Shown here: in pieces, positions 1 to 5,641 of the stretch
How positions within the stretch are numbered: the stretch's first letter is position 1
How the letters are laid out: each line of letters begins with the position of its first letter
Source of the DNA: Acidobacteriaceae bacterium
GTDB taxonomy: Bacteria; Acidobacteriota; Terriglobia; Terriglobales; Acidobacteriaceae
Direction: 5' to 3'
DNA length: 14,266 nt
NCBI GenBank assembly: GCA_030040395.1
Contig: JASHTU010000208.1
Coordinates: 1 to 14,266, forward strand
Notes under the pieces: generated by a model
What the model saw: the letters and a program-made list of their open reading frames with translations, nothing else
The model's database searches: none
Told to the model about the DNA's origin: nothing
Position numbers and translations under genes: made by a program

Positions 1-235
1 TACCGGGCAAACAAACGCCGGTGGCAATGTCAGTCGCCTTTAAGGTATGGCGCCGTTTCACAACATGCGATCCTGCTTCAAAGTTTTGAACTGGAGCCGC
101 GTGTCGTGCGTCTAATGAGTGGAAGTTGAGATTTGAGGCAGCCCTCGATTCATAGGCTTCCTCTCTGCAGCAGCAGCGCCAGCGGGCGCCCGCTGGGCAG
201 CCAATTTGAACAAATAATAGAAGGAGAAATTCGCA
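1..235. other. Non-coding leader upstream of the omega-like gene
   Basis: I see no convincing gene here. A frame open from the window edge runs to a TGA at 127-129 (about 42 codons), but its translation has no recognisable motif, so a partial upstream gene can be neither shown nor excluded. The stretch holds an 18-bp perfect palindrome (179-196) and ends in a strong purine-rich ribosome binding site (about 220-230) for the gene at 236. No clean sigma70 promoter stands out. Confidence 0.5.
179..196. repeat. 18-bp perfect palindrome upstream of omega-like gene
   Basis: CCAGCGGGC followed directly by GCCCGCTGG forms a perfect dyad with no central spacer. It ends 39 bp before the ATG at 236. As DNA it could be a dimer-binding operator. 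As RNA it could fold into a 7-bp GC-rich hairpin with a 4-nt loop. No U-tract follows (the next bases are GCAGCC), so it is not a standard intrinsic terminator. Any regulatory role is inferred. Confidence 0.5.
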
Positions 236-457
236 ATGCGTTCCGACTTGGTTTTTGGGGCACTTTCTCATGTGTCCAATCGCTACCAGCTTTGTCAACT
301 GGCAAGCAAGGCAACCCGTAAGCTGCACAAACCCAATTCCCGGCTGCAGGATACGACCAATGATGTTCTGTGCCGTTTTCAGACCTCTAACCCCGGCTCG
401 ACGGCCGCCCAGGAGGCTCCGGTGGCCCGGCCGGTAGAGCGGCGCCGCGCTGCGTAA
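236..457 (+). CDS. Small conserved-looking protein, possibly RNA polymerase omega-like subunit
   Basis: This 73-residue protein starts at ATG 236 behind a strong Shine-Dalgarno sequence (AGAAGGAG near 220-228), which makes a real gene likely despite its size. Residues 9-30 (ALSHVSNRYQLCQLASKATR) resemble the N-terminal core of RNA polymerase omega (RpoZ), where a conserved NRY/NRF is followed by a hydrophobic helix and a basic stretch. Omega is a small subunit that wraps the beta-prime C-terminus and helps assemble the polymerase. The C-terminal third (about 55-73) is rich in Ala, Pro and Arg and probably disordered. It lies 211 bp upstream of rho on the same strand, so both neighbours would belong to the transcription machinery. 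The omega assignment rests on motif resemblance only; the alternative is a lineage-specific small protein of unknown function. Confidence 0.6.
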   Translation: MRSDLVFGALSHVSNRYQLCQLASKATRKLHKPNSRLQDTTNDVLCRFQTSNPGSTAAQEAPVARPVERRRAA

Positions 458-594
458 GGGCCATGTTTTCAAACGTATAGTTAGTCAGGTAATGGTTTTA
501 GAGCAGCTCCCGTCGAAAGCGATTTCTCATCCTTGGCGCTTTGCGACTCCAGTACAGTGCGGGTGTTGCTCCAAAACCGGCCTGTGCAGTCTGC

Positions 595-668
595 CTTCTT
601 GATCTCCCGCCTGCTTTTCGGAGCAGTTCCCCCGCCCGTTTCCTCCCACACATCCCGCCTTTTCGCAG
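595..668 (+). promoter_or_regulatory. C-rich, G-poor leader of rho, possible rut-like autoregulatory site
   Basis: The RNA-sense strand directly upstream of rho is strongly pyrimidine-rich. In the 40 nt from 627 to 666 I count 22 C, 4 G, 11 T and 3 A. High C with low G and little structure is the hallmark of Rho utilisation (rut) sites. In E. coli, rho is known to be autoregulated by Rho-dependent termination in its leader. Applying that to this leader is inference. The stretch runs into the start codon and has no clear Shine-Dalgarno site. Confidence 0.35.
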
Positions 669-1925
669 GTGAACATGACCATCGCCGAATTGAAAGAAAA
701 GAACATTACCGAATTGAGCCGCATCGCGCGCACTCTTGAGATTCCTGGCACCAGCGGCCTTCGCAAGCAGGACCTGATCTTCAAGATCCTGCAGGCGCAG
801 AGCGAAAAAGAGGGCCACATCTTCGCCGAGGGCGTGCTCGAGATTCTGCCCGATGGCTACGGCTTTCTGCGCTCGCCTGACTACAATTACTTGCCTGGTC
901 CCGACGATATTTACGTTTCGCCCTCGCAGATTCGCAAGTTCGACCTCAAAACCGGCGACTCGATCAGCGGCAACGTCCGTCCTCCGCACGAAGGCGAGAA
1001 GTACTTCGCCCTGGTCAAAATCGAAGCCATCAACTTCGAGTCGCCCGAGGAAACGCGCAACAAGATCCTCTTCGACAACTTGACCCCGCTCTACCCCCAG
1101 GAGCGCGTCAAAATGGAGACCGTGCGCGAGGGCACCAGCGGCCGCGTGATGGACCTGCTTACGCCGGTCGGCAAGGGCCAGCGTGGCCTCATCGTCGCGC
1201 CGCCCCGCACCGGCAAAACCATGCTTCTGCAGTCCATCGCCAACTCCATTACCACCAACCATCCCGAGGTGGTGCTCATCGTTCTGCTCATCGACGAGCG
1301 GCCCGAGGAAGTCACCGACATGCAGCGTTCTGTCAAGGGCGAAGTCATCAGCTCCACTTTCGACGAGCCCGCCGCCCGCCACGTACAGGTGGCCGAAATG
1401 GTCATCGAGAAAGCCAAGCGCCTGGTCGAGCACAAGCGTGACGTCGTCATCCTGCTTGACTCCATCACCCGCCTGGCTCGCGCTTACAACACCATCGTGC
1501 CCCCTTCGGGCAAAGTGCTCTCGGGCGGCGTCGACTCCAACGCCCTGCAACGCCCCAAACGCTTCTTCGGCGCCGCGCGCAACATCGAAGAAGGCGGCTC
1601 GCTCACCATCATCGCCACCGCCCTGGTCGACACCGGCTCGCGCATGGATGAAGTCATCTTCGAGGAATTCAAGGGCACCGGCAACATGGAAATCATCCTG
1701 GACCGCAAGCTGGTCGATAAGCGCGTCTTCCCGGCCATCGACATCCAGCGCTCCGGCACGCGTAAGGAAGAGCTGCTCATTCCCAAGGAAGACTTGCAGC
1801 GCATCTTTGTCCTGCGCCGCGTGCTCAACCCGCTTTCGCCCGTTGAGGCCATGGAGCTGCTCATCACGCGCCTCGAGAAAGTGCGCAACAACGCCGAGTT
1901 CCTGCAGAACATGAATCAGCTTTAG
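669..1925 (+). CDS. rho: Transcription termination factor Rho
   Basis: Rho is a hexameric RNA-dependent ATPase/helicase that binds C-rich nascent RNA and terminates transcription in the cytoplasm. The 418 residues match the usual length. Domains in order: a Rho N-terminal helical domain (about 4-45), a cold-shock-like RNA-binding domain (about 50-125, with GYGFLRS at 63-69), and a RecA-type ATPase domain (about 140-418). Walker A is APPRTGKT (177-184), Walker B is VVILLDS (259-265), the Q-loop lies around LSGGVDS (284-290) and the R-loop around EEFKGTGN (332-339). No key residue is missing and there is no large insertion. The start is either GTG 669 or ATG 675, two codons later; neither has a well-spaced ribosome binding site. 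A C-rich leader precedes the gene. The very long open frame antisense to it is a codon-bias shadow. Confidence 0.98.
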   Translation: MNMTIAELKEKNITELSRIARTLEIPGTSGLRKQDLIFKILQAQSEKEGHIFAEGVLEILPDGYGFLRSPDYNYLPGPDDIYVSPSQIRKFDLKTGDSISGNVRPPHEGEKYFALVKIEAINFESPEETRNKILFDNLTPLYPQERVKMETVREGTSGRVMDLLTPVGKGQRGLIVAPPRTGKTMLLQSIANSITTNHPEVVLIVLLIDERPEEVTDMQRSVKGEVISSTFDEPAARHVQVAEMVIEKAKRLVEHKRDVVILLDSITRLARAYNTIVPPSGKVLSGGVDSNALQRPKRFFGAARNIEEGGSLTIIATALVDTGSRMDEVIFEEFKGTGNMEIILDRKLVDKRVFPAIDIQRSGTRKEELLIPKEDLQRIFVLRRVLNPLSPVEAMELLITRLEKVRNNAEFLQNMNQL

Positions 1926-2333
1926 CGCCGGTTCTTCACGTTCCCAGGCGCCCGCGCACGCTGTCAACAGGCTCCAGCTCTGTTTGCGTCTTCATGGAGA
2001 CACGAACCGGCGCATCCATTCGCCCTGGCGCTCATGTCTCCGCGTCGCGCAGCGGGCATTTCTTAACTCGAACTTAGCCCTGTTTCTCGGGCCGGTGCGC
2101 GGGATCGGACCGGCCGCTCTCCCCTCCCGGGACAAACGCGCAGTCGGTTTTCTGCATCTCAAAAATCGTCGGGACTGGCGACCTGCAAGGAGCCGGGGCA
2201 AGGAAGATGCGGGTCTCGATCGCTTTTTCTCCTGTCTGCTTGCGTTTCTGCTGCGCTCGTCTCGCTGCCCGCCCGCGAGAGTGCTCAATCTTGCCTGCAA
2301 GGAGAGTGTACGAGAAAAGGAGGCTTCTGGCCG
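1926..2333. other. 408-bp intergenic region between rho and phosphoesterase gene
   Basis: I find no credible gene here; an open frame at 1984-2337 has no motif and odd composition. A 10-bp inverted repeat (GCGCCGGTTC 1925-1934, GAACCGGCGC 2004-2013) starts at the last base of the rho stop codon, with a 69-nt loop. A 7-bp GC hairpin (GGCCGGT 2090-2096, ACCGGCC 2109-2115) has no T-tract. Between 2154 and 2210 a GCATC/GATGC outer stem encloses a GTCG/CGAC hairpin, so a structured leader is possible. The end holds the ribosome binding site (AAAAGGAGG, 2315-2323) of the next gene. No known riboswitch class is recognisable. Confidence 0.5.
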
Positions 2334-4061
2334 ATGATTGAGCGCAATTGCCCGGCTACTCCCCTATTCGGGCTTTTCGCGGTCGCGGCGACTGCCCTGT
2401 TCCTTGCCGCGCTTTTCGGGTGCGGCGGTTCCATGCATCCCGCCACCCCTCCCTCCACTCCCTCTTCGCCTTCGTCGCCTTCTTCCGGTTCGGTCAATGA
2501 GATCACTCACGTGATCTTCATGATGCAGGAGAACCATACCTTCGACAATTACTTCGGCATGCTCAATCCCTATCGGCAGACGAACGGTTGGACGCAAAGC
2601 GAAGACGGCAATACCTACATGGTCGACGGCATCGACGATAAGCTTTCCACCATCAGCAACGTCAACGACGAGGGCCAGTCGTTTTCTCTCTTCAAGTTCC
2701 AGACTTCCTGCATCGACAATGAGTCGTCAGCGTGGCTGGAAAGCTTCGGCGACGTCAACACCTACGACTTTCTTACCTCGCGCCCCATTCTCATGAATGG
2801 CTTTGTGCACGACGCAGAGGGCTATGACAAGAGCTGCGCCGCGTCTGGAACCTGCTCCGGCGATTACACCGACGCGGCCGGCCAACGCGCGATGGGCTAC
2901 TACGACCAGACGTTTCTGAACTACTACTACTACATGGCCTCGCAGTTCGCCGTCTCCGACCGCTGGTTTTCGCCCGTGGCCGCCAAGAGCACGCCCAACC
3001 GCCTGGCCACAATCACCGGGGGCACCACGCAGGGCCTGGTGATGGACCCCGGAAGCGACGATCACCTGGGCAAACTCAACATTCCCTCGATTTTTCAGGA
3101 ATTGGATTCCGCTAGCGTTTCCTGGAAGATCTATTACACCGTGACGCAGGGCCAGTGCCTGGATCCCGACGACTGCAGCGGCCCCACGCCTTTTCCCGCT
3201 TTTCCCTCCACCACATTCGGCTATCTCGCGTATTCGACCAATTACCTGTATGAGAACCCAACCGGCGCGGCCTGCATGGCGCCCACGCAGCCGTCAAGCG
3301 TGGTCGGCGATTCCTCAAATTCCTTCTGCATCGATCCCAATCGCATCGCGCCGCTCTCGCAATACTTCACCGACCTCACCAACAATACCCTCCCCAGCTT
3401 TGCGTACATCGAACCCGGCTACGGCGTCAACGACGAGCATCCCGGCTCCGGCGAATCGGTCCTTACCGGACAGGCGCAGACAGCCCAGATCATCAACGCG
3501 CTTATTGCCAGCCCGGAATGGAGCAGCTCGGTCTTCTTCCTCAGCTACGACGAAGGCGGCGGCCCGTACGACCACGTTCCGCCCGTTCCCGGCCACTCCA
3601 ACGACAACACCGATGCGTCGCTCGGCAGCATCCCTGACATTTCGACCATCGCCGTCAATCCCGACAGCTATTTCCCTTGTGTTCCGCCCTCGGGCACGCC
3701 CACCATTCACTGCGATCTGCCCGCCAACTATCCCGGCGCCAACCCCGGCGATTCGGCCGCGGTGAACGGGTTCGCGGCGCAACTCGGATTCCGCTTGCCC
3801 AACATGGTCATCTCGCCCTTCACCCGCCGGCACTACGTGTCGCACATTCCTATGGACCACACCGCGGTCATCAAGTTCGTCGAAAACCGCTTCATCGGAC
3901 CCAGCGCCCATCTCACCGCGCGCGACGCCGCCCAGCCCGACCTGCTGGACTTGTTCGATTTCACCAACACCCCTTGGGCCACGCCGCCCGGCCCGCCGGC
4001 GCCGGTGACTCCCCAGAGCCTCGGTGACAATCCCTGCACTCCAACCAGCATGGGACCGTAA
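2334..4061 (+). CDS. Exported phosphoesterase (phospholipase C / acid phosphatase family), likely lipoprotein
   Basis: The 575-residue protein belongs to the phosphoesterase family of bacterial phospholipase C and AcpA-type acid phosphatases (Pfam PF04185). It probably hydrolyses phosphate mono- or diesters outside the cytoplasm. The N-terminus is a signal peptide with a hydrophobic core at about 11-29 and a lipobox-like LFGC ending at Cys30, then a Ser/Pro/Thr-rich linker (about 34-54) typical of a tethered lipoprotein. Family motifs are present: MMQENHTFDNYFG (63-75), STPNRLATITGG (219-230), SYDEGGGPYDHVPP (404-417) and MDHTAVIKFVENRF (507-520). Several cysteines suggest disulfides. ATG 2334 sits 10 nt after AAAAGGAGG. 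Substrate choice between phospholipid and phosphomonoester cannot be read from sequence. Phe at the -2 lipobox position is unusual, so ordinary signal-peptide cleavage is possible. Confidence 0.92.
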   Translation: MIERNCPATPLFGLFAVAATALFLAALFGCGGSMHPATPPSTPSSPSSPSSGSVNEITHVIFMMQENHTFDNYFGMLNPYRQTNGWTQSEDGNTYMVDGIDDKLSTISNVNDEGQSFSLFKFQTSCIDNESSAWLESFGDVNTYDFLTSRPILMNGFVHDAEGYDKSCAASGTCSGDYTDAAGQRAMGYYDQTFLNYYYYMASQFAVSDRWFSPVAAKSTPNRLATITGGTTQGLVMDPGSDDHLGKLNIPSIFQELDSASVSWKIYYTVTQGQCLDPDDCSGPTPFPAFPSTTFGYLAYSTNYLYENPTGAACMAPTQPSSVVGDSSNSFCIDPNRIAPLSQYFTDLTNNTLPSFAYIEPGYGVNDEHPGSGESVLTGQAQTAQIINALIASPEWSSSVFFLSYDEGGGPYDHVPPVPGHSNDNTDASLGSIPDISTIAVNPDSYFPCVPPSGTPTIHCDLPANYPGANPGDSAAVNGFAAQLGFRLPNMVISPFTRRHYVSHIPMDHTAVIKFVENRFIGPSAHLTARDAAQPDLLDLFDFTNTPWATPPGPPAPVTPQSLGDNPCTPTSMGP

Positions 4062-4151
4062 AGCTTCATGGAGACTTCAGCGAGACGGAGCGGGGCTTTT
4101 CGAAGCGCGAGCGTTAAGACGATTTTGTAAAAATGACCTGGATTCCATTTC

Positions 4152-4424
4152 ATGAGCACGATCGACGACATCCGCCAAGGCTTGCCAGATTTCGTCGCGC
4201 CCGAGTTGCGTGCGACTACCGCCCGCCGCGACGCCATCGATAGACGTTTCCAGGCTGTCGACCGGCGTTTTGAGGATTTGACAATCGTCATCCAAGCACG
4301 CTTCGATTCGGTCAACACCCGGATCGATTCTTTGGGCATGGAGATCGCGCAGGTAAAGGATCTGTTGGATTTCGATCGGCGCCACACTCGGCTGGAGTTC
4401 AAACAATCTCAAGTGGCCCAATGA
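4152..4424 (+). CDS. Small coiled-coil protein of unknown function
   Basis: This 90-residue protein starts at ATG 4152 without an evident Shine-Dalgarno site. It begins with an acidic amphipathic stretch (MSTIDDIRQGLPDFVAPELR, 1-20). From about 24 to 84 it shows repeating patterns such as AIDRRFQAVDRRFEDL and ARFDSVNTRIDSL, spaced in heptads, which predict a continuous amphipathic coiled coil and probable oligomerisation. There is no signal peptide, membrane segment, cysteine or catalytic motif. I associate this architecture with short multicopy coiled-coil proteins in Acidobacteria, but cannot verify that here. It stands between the phosphoesterase gene (90 bp upstream) and a tRNA gene (64 bp downstream). 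No function is assigned. Confidence 0.65.
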   Translation: MSTIDDIRQGLPDFVAPELRATTARRDAIDRRFQAVDRRFEDLTIVIQARFDSVNTRIDSLGMEIAQVKDLLDFDRRHTRLEFKQSQVAQ

Positions 4425-4448
4425 TCCCACCCATCTTTTCCGTGCGCC

Positions 4449-4477
4449 TTCCAGGAAATGCAACTCGCTGCTAAAAT
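4449..4477 (+). promoter_or_regulatory. Probable sigma70 promoter of tRNA-Ala
   Basis: A good -10 box, TAAAAT (4472-4477), lies 17 bp after a weak -35 candidate, TTCCAG (4449-4454). Transcription would begin near 4484, about five bases before the mature tRNA 5' end, which fits a short tRNA leader. The -10 and its position are the strong part; the -35 is poor. Confidence 0.5.
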
Positions 4478-4488
4478 AAAGCTATCGT

Positions 4489-4564
4489 GGGGCTGTAGCT
4501 CAGCTGGGAGAGCGCCTCGTTCGCAACGAGGAGGCCAGCGGTTCGATCCCGCTCAGCTCCACCA
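4489..4564 (+). tRNA. tRNA-Ala (anticodon CGC)
   Basis: A complete cloverleaf can be drawn. Acceptor stem GGGGCTG (4489-4495) pairs with CAGCTCC (4554-4560). The D stem is GCTC/GAGC (4498-4501 with 4510-4513). The anticodon stem CCTCG/CGAGG (4515-4519 with 4527-4531) encloses loop TTCGCAA (4520-4526), giving anticodon CGC at 4522-4524, which reads GCG (Ala). The T stem is AGCGG/CCGCT with loop TTCGATC. The G3-U70 pair, the main alanine identity element, is present (4491 with 4558). Discriminator A is 4561 and CCA is encoded at 4562-4564. No repeat of the tRNA 3' end occurs downstream, so there is no sign of an integrated element. Confidence 0.97.
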
Positions 4565-4565
4565 T

Positions 4566-4775
4566 CTAATCAACTGCCCGCGGCTTCCCCTCCATCTCCC
4601 GCTCCAGTTTTGTGTGGATGTTTTTGCCGTAACCCTCCGTTGTGTCCTCTAAATCCCCCGTTGGGGTCGGCTTCATTGAAGGCGCATCCAGTGCGGTCCG
4701 TTCCGCTTCTTGGCGCACGTGGATGTCAATGAATTCTGCGCCACCGCCCAACGCCAGCCATCTTGAGGTCGCCAT
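4566..4775 (-). CDS. Doubtful 69-codon ORF directly after the VOC gene
   Basis: The ATG (4775-4773) follows the VOC gene's TGA (4778-4776) with no gap, so translational coupling is possible. The stop lies one base from the encoded CCA of the convergent tRNA. The 69-residue translation is hydrophilic, with many Glu, Lys and Thr, and has no signal peptide, membrane segment or motif I recognise. There is no Shine-Dalgarno site of its own. It may be a real small protein, a remnant of a longer gene, or a chance open frame in GC-rich DNA. Confidence 0.25.
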   Translation of the reverse strand: MATSRWLALGGGAEFIDIHVRQEAERTALDAPSMKPTPTGDLEDTTEGYGKNIHTKLEREMEGKPRAVD

Positions 4776-5273
4776 TCAGCTCACGTGCCCAACGTAGTCC
4801 GGGCCATTCACCTGTACCAGAAATCCATCGGGATCACGGAATTTGAACGACTCCGACGATCGAGTGTCCTGAATCTCCAGATTCCGCGCGCGGAGTTGCG
4901 CCCGGACCTGATCGGCATTGAAATGCGCGATTCCGAAGTCGTAGTGATCGAGAGCTGGCGGCGCGTTGTTGTGCTGCTCGATTCCGAAGAACGAATTTCC
5001 TACGCCCAGGATGTGGACAGTTGGCGAATGCTGCCGAAGCGGCATCTGAAAAAACTCCTGGTAAAAACGCGACGTGCGCTGAATGTCGGGGACGTGGACG
5101 GTGACGTGGTTCAAGCTGATGGCCTGAAAGCCCGAAGCGCCCGCAGCCGCGGCCTGCGCGCGTGGGGAGACGAATGCGCTCGCCGCCAGCGCTGCCAGAG
5201 AAGCGGCGACCTGACGCCGTGTAAGCTTGCCGCGCTCGAAATCGCTGAGGATGGTCTCTACTTTGTCGATCAT
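4776..5273 (-). CDS. Tat-exported VOC family protein (glyoxalase/dioxygenase superfamily)
   Basis: I place the start at ATG 5273, because a strong Shine-Dalgarno site (AAGGAG, 5284-5279) lies five bases upstream. The open frame extends further upstream to 5516, but that part looks non-coding. The 165-residue product begins with a Tat-like signal: TRRQ at about residues 18-21, a hydrophobic Ala/Leu stretch (about 23-36) and an AQA-type cleavage site near 41. The rest is one VOC (vicinal oxygen chelate) module with LNHVTVHVPD (start), SRFYQEFFQMPLR, HYDFGIAHF and FRDPDGFLVQVNGP (end). VOC proteins usually bind a divalent metal with His/Glu ligands from paired modules. Candidate ligands are the His of NHV and the His of DHYDF, but the usual C-terminal Glu is Gln (LVQVNG), so metal binding may be altered. 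The substrate is unknown. Confidence 0.85.
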   Translation of the reverse strand: MIDKVETILSDFERGKLTRRQVAASLAALAASAFVSPRAQAAAAGASGFQAISLNHVTVHVPDIQRTSRFYQEFFQMPLRQHSPTVHILGVGNSFFGIEQHNNAPPALDHYDFGIAHFNADQVRAQLRARNLEIQDTRSSESFKFRDPDGFLVQVNGPDYVGHVS

Positions 5274-5641
5274 GATCTCTCCTTCCATAGTCGGTTCTTG
5301 AATTCGCGAAGCCGCCCGCGCAGGAACGCGGAGTGCGAGTGTAACGCCGCCCCAAACCAGCAACAAATCTATCACGGAACCGTGGCTGCCGAGTCGGCGG
5401 GCAGCGTCCATCATGACTGGCGCTTTGTCGGCGGAATGATCGGCGTTGGAATGGGAACCCGTGTCGCTCGCGTACACAAGAAAGACAGCGAGCATGCTTA
5501 AAACCTGTATGAACACTGCCGTTCTGCGTCACTCAGTATTGTTTGGCTTCTTCCCATCCGGCATTACCCGCTGAATTCGCAAGGAGGAGGCCAGCGCTCA
5601 GCGCCACCAGACCTGTTATCCCGGCCCCGCCACAAAGGCTC
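5274..5641. other. 368-bp intergenic region between hydrolase and VOC genes
   Basis: On the - strand the VOC frame stays open up to GTG 5516, adding 81 codons, but that extension has no Shine-Dalgarno site or recognisable domain, while the internal start at 5273 has both a ribosome site and a signal peptide. In another - strand frame, which ends at 5533, the segment just after the hydrolase stop would encode a short hydrophobic stretch. No promoter or terminator is obvious. I treat the region as a non-coding leader. Confidence 0.45.

Noticed and set aside
498..1967. 489-codon open frame antisense to rho
   Set aside because: It is fully explained by third-position GC bias opposite a certain rho gene; the translation is low-complexity and has no domain.
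2276..2290. GAGTGCTCAA resembling half of a CIRCE element
   Set aside because: The matching left half-site is absent at the required spacing and the neighbouring gene is not a chaperone.
1984..2337. 117-codon + strand open frame between rho and the phosphoesterase gene
   Set aside because: It has an Arg/Ser/Leu-rich composition, no motif and no ribosome site, and it overlaps the well-supported next start.
1990..4075. 12-bp direct repeat CTTCATGGAGAC (1990-2001 and 4064-4075) flanking the phosphoesterase gene
   Set aside because: Several 12-mer repeats are expected by chance in a window of this size, and there are no mobile-element genes or target-site features.
4077..4463. - strand open frames opposite the coiled-coil gene
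   Set aside because: They are shadows of the + strand coiled-coil gene, whose heptad pattern is much more protein-like.
4489..4775. tRNA-Ala as an integration site for a genomic island
   Set aside because: No repeat of the tRNA 3' end, integrase or phage gene is present in the window.
5274..5516. N-terminal extension of the VOC protein to GTG 5516
   Set aside because: An internal ATG has a strong, well-spaced ribosome site directly followed by a Tat-like signal; the extension has neither.
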